Positions 1 to 7,136 of a stretch of DNA of 10,674 bases are shown here, piece after piece. This DNA comes from Caldilineaceae bacterium. Its GTDB lineage: Bacteria > Chloroflexota > Anaerolineae > Caldilineales > Caldilineaceae. The notes beneath the pieces are model-generated. The model saw nothing but the letters and a program-made list of their open reading frames with translations, ran no database searches and was not told where the DNA came from. The stretch spans positions 1 through 10,674 of the forward strand of contig JAPPKT010000641.1 in the NCBI GenBank assembly GCA_028819675.1. Reading direction: 5' to 3'. Made by a program: the position numbers and the translations under genes. How positions within the stretch are numbered: position 1 is the first letter of the stretch; the number at the start of each line of letters is the position of its first letter.

Positions 1-2
1 TG

Positions 3-1421
3 TATTACAAAGAGTTTCCGGTCATGTTCGACTGGATGCACAACGGCGAGGGCTTTTCAGTTTTCTTCCTGCAGCCGCTGTCTGACCCGTATAACCACCT
101 GGCGCGGCAGCGGATGCAACGCTTTGCCGGCTTCTATATGGGCACCGATCCCCAGGCTCACAATTATGACCCGGAGCACAGAGTCATTCGCAGCATGTTT
201 AACGGCAGCCGCGGCCCGCTGATGCGCAAGTCGACCGGTCTTGACTGGGCAGGCGATTCGCTTGAAATCGAAGGGCGCTTCAAGCCGGGGCACGGCGAGA
301 GAAACTATGCCGAAATGGTGGCCCACTTTGAGGAGTATAACGACGTGGTCGGCGACCACCCGCTCAATTTGTCGACGACGACGCTGGCTTTCAACGCCTA
401 TATGCAGACGGGGGACGCCAAGTACAAGGCGTGGCTGGTCGATTACATCGATGCCTGGTGCGAACGGACAGAGGCGAATGGGGGCATCACCCCCACGAAC
501 ATCGGGCTGGACGGCACTATTGGCGGGGCATGTGACGGCAAGTGGTACGGCGGGGTCTATGGCTGGGGATTTACGGTGACAGTGCCGCAGACAGGGGAAT
601 TGGCGCACCGGCCGTTTTTTCTGCACCGCGTCCATTACGGATTCGGCAACGGGCTGTTGATGACCGGCGACCAGAGTTATGTGGACACGTGGCGCGGCGT
701 CATCGACAACGTAAACGCAAACAGCAAGACAAGCGGCGGGCAGACACTCTACCCTCACATGTACGGGGACAAAGGCTGGTATGACTACACGCCGGAGCCG
801 TTCAACACGGGGGCGCTGGAAGTGTACTACTGGTCAATGGACCGGGCGGACCTGGCGCGGGTGCAGGAGAACGAGTGGGTACAGTTTCTGGAAGGGGACA
901 ACCCTGACTACCCGGTCACCGCGCTGCTGGAGGATCTGAAAGAGGTGCGAGAGAGAATCGGCAAGGTGCGCAGCGACAGCAGTTCGCCGGATACGCGCAT
1001 GTCTGACGACATGAACGGGTTCAATCCCGCAATGGTGAGCCGGCTGACGGAGCTTATGCTGGGCGGCCTGCCGACGGAGCGGCTGGGGTTTCCTCTCCAC
1101 AGTCGTGTGCGCTACTTCAGTCCGACGCGGCAGAGGGCCGGCATTCCGGAGGATGTTGGCGCGCTGGTCGAGAGCTTGCGTGATGACGGGATGACGCTGA
1201 CTTTGGTCAATACTGACCAGCTTAAGTCACGCACCGTCGTCGTCCAGGGCGGCGCGTATGCGGAGCATCAGTTCCTGAGTGTTACGCAGAACGGAGAAAC
1301 GACTGCAATAGATGGCGACAACTTCACCGTGCGGCTTGGGCCGGGGTGCGGCAGCAGACTGCAGATTCGGATGGCGCGCTATGCCAACCGACCTACCTGC
1401 GCCTTCCCGTGGGCTCGGTAG
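3..1421 (+). CDS. Partial hypothetical protein, possible alpha/alpha-barrel carbohydrate-active protein (5' end outside window)
   Basis: The reading frame is open from base 3, and the codons before the first in-window ATG (position 24) give YYKEFPVMFDWMHNGEG, which reads as continuous protein. The gene therefore probably starts upstream of the window; 472 residues are visible. I do not recognise a named family. The first two thirds look helical and rich in Trp, Tyr, His and Gly, with stretches such as GGVYGWGF and HRVHYGFGNGLLMTGD. Helix pairs ending in 'TGD' (MQTGDAKYKAWLVDYID, LMTGDQSYVDTW) are typical of alpha/alpha toroids found in many glycoside hydrolases, lyases and epimerases. The last ~90 residues look beta-rich, as in the small C-terminal beta domains of such enzymes. 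It sits 100 bases upstream of three sulfatases on the same strand, which fits a role in processing a sulfated glycan. That role is inference; no catalytic residues can be assigned. Confidence 0.75.
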   Translation, partial: YYKEFPVMFDWMHNGEGFSVFFLQPLSDPYNHLARQRMQRFAGFYMGTDPQAHNYDPEHRVIRSMFNGSRGPLMRKSTGLDWAGDSLEIEGRFKPGHGERNYAEMVAHFEEYNDVVGDHPLNLSTTTLAFNAYMQTGDAKYKAWLVDYIDAWCERTEANGGITPTNIGLDGTIGGACDGKWYGGVYGWGFTVTVPQTGELAHRPFFLHRVHYGFGNGLLMTGDQSYVDTWRGVIDNVNANSKTSGGQTLYPHMYGDKGWYDYTPEPFNTGALEVYYWSMDRADLARVQENEWVQFLEGDNPDYPVTALLEDLKEVRERIGKVRSDSSSPDTRMSDDMNGFNPAMVSRLTELMLGGLPTERLGFPLHSRVRYFSPTRQRAGIPEDVGALVESLRDDGMTLTLVNTDQLKSRTVVVQGGAYAEHQFLSVTQNGETTAIDGDNFTVRLGPGCGSRLQIRMARYANRPTCAFPWAR

Positions 1422-1521
1422 AAGGCTCTGGAAGACTGGAAGGTCGACAGTTTCGAGAATCGTTCCCCCCGGCGGCGTCTACTGGTGCGCGCTCGACCCT
1501 TTGGAAGAGAAAGGCAATTTC
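1422..1521 (+). other. Spacer upstream of sulfatase copy 1
   Basis: One hundred noncoding bases separate the partial gene from the first sulfatase. I see no convincing terminator hairpin or sigma-70-like promoter. The final ~40 bases resemble the leaders of the other two sulfatase genes (see the repeat at 1485-1524). A GAAAGG sequence at 1509-1514 lies 7 bases before the ATG and serves as the likely ribosome binding site. The frame stays open upstream to 1312, but that extension overlaps the preceding gene and has no counterpart in the paralogues. Confidence 0.6.
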
Positions 1522-1524
1522 ATG
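1485..1524 (+). repeat. Leader of sulfatase copy 1, related to the leaders of copies 2 and 3
   Basis: The 40 bases ending at the ATG of copy 1 resemble the corresponding bases before copies 2 and 3. They share a GTGC..GCTCGAC block, then GAAAGGCAA just before the start; copy 3 has GTGCTCACTCGAC and GAAAGGCAAA. The match needs one gap and is weaker than that between the two intergenic spacers. It suggests the duplicated unit carried its own leader and ribosome binding site. Confidence 0.5.
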
Positions 1525-3024
1525 GCAGACGAGAGTAAACCCAACGTCCTGATCTTTTTCTGCGACCAGTTGCGCCTCGATTTACTGGCCTGCTATGGGG
1601 AGACGCTCGTGCGTACGCCGAACATTTCTGCCCTGGCGCAGGACTCCTGTGTTTTCGAGCGGGCGTATACGCCCTGTGCGATCTGCTCGCCTGCTCGCGC
1701 CAGCCTACTTACCGGCCTCTACCCCCACGGCCACCACATGTTTAACAATTCGACCCCTGGATATTCCTACTGCGAGCATATGCGGCCCGGCGTCAGGATG
1801 ATTCAGGACTGGATCGAAGAGGAGAGCGACTACGAGTCGGCCTGGTTTGGGAAGTGGCACGTCGGTCCTGCTCAAGACCTGTTTGACTCCCGCTTCCATC
1901 ATACTCAAAAGCCTTACGAAGGCGGGCCCGAATTTCTGACCAGTTCTCACTGGCATCCCAGCACACGCATCGCGCCCCTGGTGGAAAGCGTCGGGCGGGG
2001 CACGGCAGGTACGCTGGATGTGGGGCTGGAGGGATTCCCCGATGTTGTTGCGGCCCGCTACTCTCAGGAGTTCCTGAACAACCGCGACGGGACGAGGCCC
2101 TTTTTCCTAACCTGTTCCTTCCCAGGGCCGCACAGCCCGTGGATGGTCCCAGACGAGTGGGGCATTCGTTACGACGCGGCCGAAATCGAATTGTGGCCCA
2201 ATCGCTTTGACAGTTTTGAAGGAAAACCGATTAACCAGAGAAAGCTGCGCCTGATGCAGGAGATTCGCGGGAAGGAGCTCTTGCGGTCCGCTGCACGCCC
2301 GCTGCCGGAGGGGGATTCCCGTCAGACTCAGGAGATGAAGGACCGGGCGTTGCAGGAGTTGCTGGCCTGTTGCTTTTCCTACATGGAGCTTATCGACCTG
2401 ATGGTAGGAGAAGTGGTGGCAACGCTCAAGGACCTGGGTCTGTATGAGGAGACAGCCATCGTCTTCACGGCGGATCATGGCGATATGGCCGGTTCCCATG
2501 GCCTTATGAACAAGGGCGCGTACATGTATGACGAGATCTACCGTATACCCCTGCTTGTAAAGTCCCCGGGAACGCCCCAACCCAGGCGCAGCGGCGCGTT
2601 TGTGCATTTGATGGATGTAACCGCGACCTGTCTGCACTTGATGACGGGGGATAAACAGGAGAGCATGATGGGGCAAGGCCTGCACGGCGAGTCATTGCTT
2701 CCCCTCGTGCAGGGAAAGGATGACTGGGGTCGGGCAATGCACTACGCCGAGTACCACGGCGACTGGTACGGTCACTATTCAGCGCGGATGGTGACGGACG
2801 GGCGCTGGAAGCTGGTGTGGAATCTGACGGACTTGTGCGAGCTGTATGATCTGGAAAACGATCCCCATGAGCTACGCAATTGCTTCTATGATCCTGACTA
2901 CGAAGATGTGCGCGCAAGCTACTTCGACTATCTGATGACGGAGGCGCAGCGTACGGACGACGCGCAGTTGCGGCTGCTCCTGCCGCAAGTCGAGATTGCG
3001 GCACGGGGAACGGCCGGCCTCTGA
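1522..3024 (+). CDS. Sulfatase (alkaline phosphatase superfamily), tandem copy 1
   Basis: A 500-residue sulfatase (COG3119-type) expected to hydrolyse sulfate esters using a formylglycine made from cysteine. The motif CSPARASLLTG places the formylglycine precursor at Cys55 with Arg59 in the active site. Asp15 (in FCDQLR) is a likely metal ligand. AWFGKWH supplies Lys111 and His113, His204 lies in FPGPHSP, and TADHGD supplies the metal ligands Asp318 and His319 followed by Lys331. The C-terminal part has the usual WKLVWNLTDLCELYDLENDP signature. The ATG at 1522 is chosen because it follows GAAAGG by 7 bases, starts just before the first beta strand and matches both paralogues. There is no signal peptide or membrane segment, so a cytoplasmic location is likely. 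Compared with copies 2 and 3 it has about 15 extra residues between RKLRL and LLACC. The substrate cannot be read from sequence; a phosphonate or phosphate diester hydrolase of the same fold is the main alternative. Confidence 0.93.
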   Translation: MADESKPNVLIFFCDQLRLDLLACYGETLVRTPNISALAQDSCVFERAYTPCAICSPARASLLTGLYPHGHHMFNNSTPGYSYCEHMRPGVRMIQDWIEEESDYESAWFGKWHVGPAQDLFDSRFHHTQKPYEGGPEFLTSSHWHPSTRIAPLVESVGRGTAGTLDVGLEGFPDVVAARYSQEFLNNRDGTRPFFLTCSFPGPHSPWMVPDEWGIRYDAAEIELWPNRFDSFEGKPINQRKLRLMQEIRGKELLRSAARPLPEGDSRQTQEMKDRALQELLACCFSYMELIDLMVGEVVATLKDLGLYEETAIVFTADHGDMAGSHGLMNKGAYMYDEIYRIPLLVKSPGTPQPRRSGAFVHLMDVTATCLHLMTGDKQESMMGQGLHGESLLPLVQGKDDWGRAMHYAEYHGDWYGHYSARMVTDGRWKLVWNLTDLCELYDLENDPHELRNCFYDPDYEDVRASYFDYLMTEAQRTDDAQLRLLLPQVEIAARGTAGL

Positions 3025-3034
3025 TCCCAACGAA

Positions 3035-3120
3035 GGGCAAATTCCAGAACAGCAGTCACTGCTTTATTTGTGCTAGCCTGCGCTCGTTCGACGACGCATA
3101 CGGAACAGGCAGTTTGTATG
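3035..3120 (+). repeat. Intergenic spacer repeat, copy A (before sulfatase copy 2)
   Basis: These 86 bases, ending with the ATG of sulfatase copy 2, align without gaps to 4589-4674, which ends with the ATG of copy 3. By hand count 60 of 86 positions match (about 70%). The best-kept blocks are GTCACTG, GGTGCT/TGTGCT, TCGACGA and AGGCA near the ribosome binding site. Homologous spacers show that the tandem duplication included noncoding DNA as well as the gene. No strong terminator or consensus promoter is visible inside. Confidence 0.75.
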
Positions 3121-4587
3121 GCCAACGCGAGCAAACCCAACGTCCTGATCATCCTTTGTGACCAGTTGCGGCTCGATCTGTTGACCTGTTACCAGGATAC
3201 ACTGACGCGAACCCCGAACATCACAAAGCTGGCCATGGATTCCTGTCTATTCGAACGGGCGTATACGCCCTGCGCGATCTGCTCGCCTGCCCGCGCCAGC
3301 CTGCTGACCGGCCTGTACCCCCACGGCCACCATATGTTCAACAACTCGACCCCCCGATATTCCTACTGCCAACACCTGCGGCCGGACGTGACGATGCTTC
3401 AGGACTGGGTCGACGAGGAAAGCAGCTATGAGTCGGCCTGGTTTGGCAAGTGGCATATTGGCCCGGCTCAGGACCTGTTCGACTCTCGATTCCACCACAC
3501 GCACGACGAGCCATACGAAGGCGGGCCCGTCTTTCTGGAGACCACGAACTGGAACAACAAGAGGCAGGTCGGCCCCCTTGTTCAAAGTGTGGGGCGCGGC
3601 GCCGCGGGCACGCTGGACGTGGGGATGGAGGGGTTTCCCGATGTAGTCGCGGCCGGCTACACGCAAGCGTTTCTGCGTTCACGCGATGCGACGAGGCCCT
3701 TTTTCGCTATTTGTTCCTTCCCGGGGCCGCACTTTCCCTGGATGGTTCCAGAGGAATGGGGCATTCGCTACGACCCGGCTGACATCGAAATGTGGCCCAA
3801 TCGTTACGACAGGTATGAGGGCAAACCGTTCAATCAAAGGAAAATCCGCCTCTTGAACGAGGCAAATGCTGGTGGTCTTTCTTCTGAGGAGCAGGACCAG
3901 GAGCTAAAGGAGATGCTGGCCTGTTGCTTCTCCTACATGGAGCTGATCGACGAGATGGTGGGCGAGATCGTGTCAACGCTCAAGGAGCTCGGGCTCTATG
4001 AAGATACTGCTATCATCTTTACGGCGGACCATGGCGACATGGCCGGGTCACACGGGCTGATGAATAAGGGCGCGTATATGTATGACGAAATCTATCGCAT
4101 TCCCTTGCTCTTCAAAGGGCCTGGGGCGGGCGGGGCATCACGCAACTGTTCCTTTGTTCACCTGATGGACGTGACGGCCACGTGTCTGCATCTGATGACG
4201 GGTACGGAGCAGGACAGTTTGGCGGGCCGGCGCCTTCACGGGCAGTCTCTGCTGCCGCTGGCAGCGGGGGAGGCGGAGTGGCCGCGAAGGATGCATTACG
4301 CAGAGTATCACGGCGACTGGTACGGTCACTACTCGGCTCGTATGGTGACGGACGGGCGCTGGAAGCTGGTCTGGAATTTGACGGACCTGTGCGAATTGTA
4401 TGATTTGAAGAATGATCCCCACGAGTTGGATAACCGCTTCTACGACCCCGGTTTGGAAGCGGTACGTGCCGCCTACTTCGAATATCTGACAGCTGAGGCG
4501 CAGCGTACGGGCGACGGCCAGCTGGGGTTGCTGGAGCCACAAATCGAAATTGCAGCACAGGGAACAGGGGGCCTCCGAGTCCGATGA
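3118..4587 (+). CDS. Sulfatase (alkaline phosphatase superfamily), tandem copy 2
   Basis: A 489-residue paralogue of the flanking sulfatases, about 80% identical to copy 3 by eye. The active-site set is complete: Asp15 (LCDQLR), formylglycine precursor Cys55 and Arg59 (CSPAR), the Lys and His of AWFGKWH, the His of FPGPHFP, Asp304 and His305 (TADHGD) and Lys317. It also keeps the C-terminal WKLVWNLTDLCELYD stretch. I chose the ATG at 3118 because GGAACAGG lies 8 bases upstream and the N-terminus then aligns residue for residue with the paralogues. A GTG at 3070 would add 16 residues not present in the other copies. It has no signal peptide. One surface segment (about residues 141-152, ETTNWNNKRQVG) differs from both copies 1 and 3, which agree with each other there. 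This could alter substrate choice. It lies 93 bases after copy 1 and 84 before copy 3, on the same strand, and was probably co-transcribed with them. Confidence 0.93.
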   Translation: MANASKPNVLIILCDQLRLDLLTCYQDTLTRTPNITKLAMDSCLFERAYTPCAICSPARASLLTGLYPHGHHMFNNSTPRYSYCQHLRPDVTMLQDWVDEESSYESAWFGKWHIGPAQDLFDSRFHHTHDEPYEGGPVFLETTNWNNKRQVGPLVQSVGRGAAGTLDVGMEGFPDVVAAGYTQAFLRSRDATRPFFAICSFPGPHFPWMVPEEWGIRYDPADIEMWPNRYDRYEGKPFNQRKIRLLNEANAGGLSSEEQDQELKEMLACCFSYMELIDEMVGEIVSTLKELGLYEDTAIIFTADHGDMAGSHGLMNKGAYMYDEIYRIPLLFKGPGAGGASRNCSFVHLMDVTATCLHLMTGTEQDSLAGRRLHGQSLLPLAAGEAEWPRRMHYAEYHGDWYGHYSARMVTDGRWKLVWNLTDLCELYDLKNDPHELDNRFYDPGLEAVRAAYFEYLTAEAQRTGDGQLGLLEPQIEIAAQGTGGLRVR

Positions 4588-4588
4588 C

Positions 4589-4674
4589 GGGCAGGTTCCA
4601 ACGCGGGCGTCACTGATTCATTGGTGCTCGCCGGTGCTCACTCGACGATGAATGCGTGAAAGGCAAAACGTATG
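4589..4674 (+). repeat. Intergenic spacer repeat, copy B (before sulfatase copy 3)
   Basis: This is the partner of the spacer at 3035-3120, with the same length and no gaps, and about 70% identity by hand count. It contains the GAAAGG ribosome binding site of copy 3 at 4658-4663, 8 bases before the ATG, in a GAAAGGCAA context also seen before copy 1. Confidence 0.75.
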
Positions 4675-6141
4675 GCCGACCAGAGCAAACCCAACGTCCT
4701 GATTTTCCTATGTGACCAGCTGCGGATTGATCTGTTGACCTGTTACCAGGAGACTCTGGTGCGGACTCCTAACATCACCGCCCTGGCCAACGACTCCTGC
4801 CTCTTTGAACGGGCCTATACTCCTCTGGCTCTGTGCTCGCCGGCGCGCGCCAGCCTGCTCACCGGCCTCTATCCACACGGCCACCACATGTTCAACAACT
4901 CGACCCAGTATTATTCCTACTGCGAACACCTGCGGCCGGACATGACGATGCTGCAGGACTGGGTCGACGACGGGAGCGAGTATGAGTCGGCCTGGTTTGG
5001 GAAGTGGCACATAGGGCCGGCGCAGGATCTGTTCGATTCTCGTTTTCACCACACGCACGACGAGCCGCACAAAGGCGGCCACGTTTTTCTGGACAGTTCG
5101 CACTGGCACCCGAACACGAGGATCGCCCCGCTTGTTCAGAGCGTGGGGCGCGGCACCGCGGGTACGTTGGACGTGGGAATGGAGGGATTTCCTGATGTTG
5201 TTGCGGCGCGATACACGCAGGCGTTTCTGCAGACGCGCGACAGGAGCAAGCCGTTTTTCGCTACCTGTTCCTTTCCAGGCCCGCACTTTCCCTGGATGGT
5301 TCCGGAGGAATGGGGTATTCGCTACGACCCGGCTGACATCGAAATGTGGCCCAATCGGTATGACACGTATGAGGGAAAACCGATTAACCAGAGAAAGATC
5401 CGCCTTTTGAACGAGGCGAATGCCGGTGGTCTTTCTGCTGAGGAACAGGACCAGGAGCTGAAGGAGTTGCTGGCCTGCTGCTTCTCTTACATAGAACTGA
5501 TCGACACGATGGTGGGCGAGGTTGTGTCAACCCTCAAGGAGCTCGGACTCTATGAAGATACCGCTATCATCTTCACCGCGGATCATGGCGATATGGCAGG
5601 GTCCCATGGACTGATGAACAAGGGCGCCTATATGTATGACGAAATCTATCGCATCCCTATGCTTGTCAAGAGGCCCGGGCCGGGAAGCGCATCTCGCAAC
5701 AATTCCTTTGTGCACCTGATGGACGTGACGGCCACATGTCTGCATATGATGACGGGTATGGAGCAGGACAGTTTGTCCGGCCGGAGCCTTCACGGGCAGT
5801 CTCTTCTGCCACTGATTGCGGGGGAGGCGGAGTGGCCGCGTGGAATGCATTACGCGCAGTATCACGGGGACCCGTGGGGTCACTACTCTTCGCGTATGGT
5901 TACTGACGGGCGCTGGAAGTTGGTCTGGAATCTTACCGATCTATGTGAACTCTACGATCTGGAAAACGATCCTCACGAGTTGAATAACCGCTTCTACGAT
6001 CCCGTTTGTGGTGAGGTGCGCACTGCATGCTTCGAATACCTCCTAGCGGAGGCGAAGCGTACCGGCGACGCCCATGTCTTCTTGCTGAAGCCGGAACATG
6101 AAATGGCCATTCAAGGGATCCCTGTCCCTGGAAGCTCTTGA
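4672..6141 (+). CDS. Sulfatase (alkaline phosphatase superfamily), tandem copy 3
   Basis: The third tandem sulfatase, 489 residues, aligns with copy 2 without internal gaps. The conserved active site is present: Asp15, formylglycine precursor Cys55 in LCSPARASLLTG, Arg59, the AWFGKWH Lys and His, Asp304 and His305, and Lys317. It differs from copies 1 and 2 just before the formylglycine Cys (TPLALCSPAR instead of TPCAICSPAR) and near the C-terminus (GDPWGHYSSRM instead of GDWYGHYSARM). Both regions border the active-site pocket in sulfatases of known structure, so the substrate may differ. The last ~30 residues have also diverged. The ATG at 4672 is supported by GAAAGG 8 bases upstream and by alignment with the paralogues. 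No signal peptide is visible. Like the other copies it needs a formylglycine-generating enzyme, which is not encoded in this window. Confidence 0.93.
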   Translation: MADQSKPNVLIFLCDQLRIDLLTCYQETLVRTPNITALANDSCLFERAYTPLALCSPARASLLTGLYPHGHHMFNNSTQYYSYCEHLRPDMTMLQDWVDDGSEYESAWFGKWHIGPAQDLFDSRFHHTHDEPHKGGHVFLDSSHWHPNTRIAPLVQSVGRGTAGTLDVGMEGFPDVVAARYTQAFLQTRDRSKPFFATCSFPGPHFPWMVPEEWGIRYDPADIEMWPNRYDTYEGKPINQRKIRLLNEANAGGLSAEEQDQELKELLACCFSYIELIDTMVGEVVSTLKELGLYEDTAIIFTADHGDMAGSHGLMNKGAYMYDEIYRIPMLVKRPGPGSASRNNSFVHLMDVTATCLHMMTGMEQDSLSGRSLHGQSLLPLIAGEAEWPRGMHYAQYHGDPWGHYSSRMVTDGRWKLVWNLTDLCELYDLENDPHELNNRFYDPVCGEVRTACFEYLLAEAKRTGDAHVFLLKPEHEMAIQGIPVPGSS

Positions 6142-6225
6142 CGGGCCAGCATCTCCCTTGCAGACACGGCGCCGCTGAACCCATCCCAAATTGTCCAGAG
6201 ATTTGAAGAGAACCAGAAGACAAAG

Positions 6226-6231
6226 AGGAGG
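6226..6231 (+). promoter_or_regulatory. Strong Shine-Dalgarno sequence of the luciferase-like gene
   Basis: AGGAGG lies 6 bases before the ATG at 6238 and fixes that start. It is the best-matching ribosome binding site in the window. The 96 bases between sulfatase copy 3 and this gene show no clear terminator, so read-through from the sulfatases is possible. Confidence 0.8.
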
Positions 6232-6237
6232 TCAACG

Positions 6238-7107
6238 ATGAAATTTGGTGTCTTTCTTCCCAGCCATGGACCGGCGAAGTCGCCTGAGGCGGTCCATCAG
6301 GTGGCGCGGGCGGCTGAGCAGGCCGGTTACGATTCGCTGTGGGCGGCAGATCATGTGCTAGTGCATCAGCGGTTCAGCGATTTCTGTATGATCGAGACGT
6401 TTGTCACGTTGGGATACGTGGCGGCTATCACCGAGACGATCACACTGGGCACGACCGTACTGGTGCTGCCTCAGCGCGATCCGATCCTGGCGGCCAAGCA
6501 GGCGGCGGCGGTTGACCAGTACTCTGACGGGCGCCTGATTCTAGGGCTCGGCGTGGGGTGGATGGATGACGAATATCGCTATTTGCGCACTGACTTCAGT
6601 AAGCGCGGGCGCATGATGGACGAGTGGATGGACGTGATGCGGGTCCTGTGGAGCGAGGATGAGCCTTCATTCCAAGGTGAGTGGATCAACTTCGAGGAAA
6701 GTGCGTTCGAGCCGAAGCCGGCGCAGGAAGGCGGGCCGCCGTTCACGATTGGCGGGCTGAGCGATGCGGCTATCCGACGTGCGGCGACGAAGGCGATAGG
6801 CTGGCATCCGATACAGATCTCGCCGGAGGAGGTCGCTGCGGGTATCGCCAAGATGCGCGCCTGGGCGAACGGTGAGCCGCGTACGGTTGTTTTCCATGCC
6901 CGTACTGAACTGGGTGATCAGGCGGACCCGGAGGTCTCGTTGATCAGAGGGTCAATGTCCGAAGTCAATGACCTCATCGGGCGCTATGCCGAGGTAGGGG
7001 TCGAGCATATGCTGTTCGACTTCAACACGACGCCTACTGCCGACGGCATTCAGGATCAGATGGAGAGGATCGCGTCTGACGTATTCCCGGTCCATCAGAC
7101 GGCATGA
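6238..7107 (+). CDS. Luciferase-like (LLM class) flavin/F420-dependent oxidoreductase
   Basis: A 289-residue member of the bacterial luciferase-like TIM-barrel family, normal length for the single-domain F420-dependent group (TIGR03619-like). The N-terminus MKFGVFLPSHGP is the first barrel strand and is followed by ARAAEQAGYDSLWAADHV (residues 23-40), a family hallmark. ITLGTTVLVLPQRDP (68-82), the AKQAAAVDQYSDGRLILGLGVGW run (86-108) and KRGRMMDEWMDVMRVLW (122-138) are typical of the fold. The glycine-rich PPFTIGG segment (167-173) probably contacts the cofactor. Enzymes of this family use reduced F420 or FMN to reduce or oxygenate small organic molecules. The sequence alone does not settle which cofactor is used, and the substrate is unknown. 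It is the last gene of the plus-strand block and meets the minus-strand Gfo/Idh gene tail to tail across 29 bases. Co-transcription with the sulfatases is plausible but not shown. Confidence 0.9.
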   Translation: MKFGVFLPSHGPAKSPEAVHQVARAAEQAGYDSLWAADHVLVHQRFSDFCMIETFVTLGYVAAITETITLGTTVLVLPQRDPILAAKQAAAVDQYSDGRLILGLGVGWMDDEYRYLRTDFSKRGRMMDEWMDVMRVLWSEDEPSFQGEWINFEESAFEPKPAQEGGPPFTIGGLSDAAIRRAATKAIGWHPIQISPEEVAAGIAKMRAWANGEPRTVVFHARTELGDQADPEVSLIRGSMSEVNDLIGRYAEVGVEHMLFDFNTTPTADGIQDQMERIASDVFPVHQTA

Positions 7108-7136
7108 GTGTCAGGGAACTGCGGGGCGCCTACTGC

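Noticed and set aside
57..758. Long minus-strand open frame opposite the first gene (233 codons)
   Set aside because: It lies entirely antisense to a strongly protein-like frame. Its Arg/Val/His-rich product has no domain character and is expected from G+C-rich codon bias.
1312..1521. N-terminal extension of sulfatase copy 1 by 70 residues
   Set aside because: It overlaps the end of the preceding gene, has no match in the other two copies and ignores the well-placed ribosome binding site before 1522.
2107..2685. Minus-strand open frames opposite the sulfatases (also 4112-4558, 4708-5286 and 3247-3666)
   Set aside because: They recur at similar places because the sulfatase copies are homologous. 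Their products show no independent motifs, so they are shadows of the sense genes.
3070..3117. GTG start 16 codons upstream for sulfatase copy 2
   Set aside because: The ATG at 3118 has a ribosome binding site and aligns exactly with copies 1 and 3. The extension falls in the homologous spacer, which is noncoding in the other copy.
1485..4674. Sulfatase leaders considered as a CRISPR-like or mobile-element repeat
   Set aside because: The similarity is explained by duplication of the gene unit. There are no short regularly spaced identical repeats, terminal inverted repeats or transposase genes.
7108..7136. Bidirectional terminator between the convergent genes
   Set aside because: The 29-base gap has no stable hairpin or T-run that I can see.
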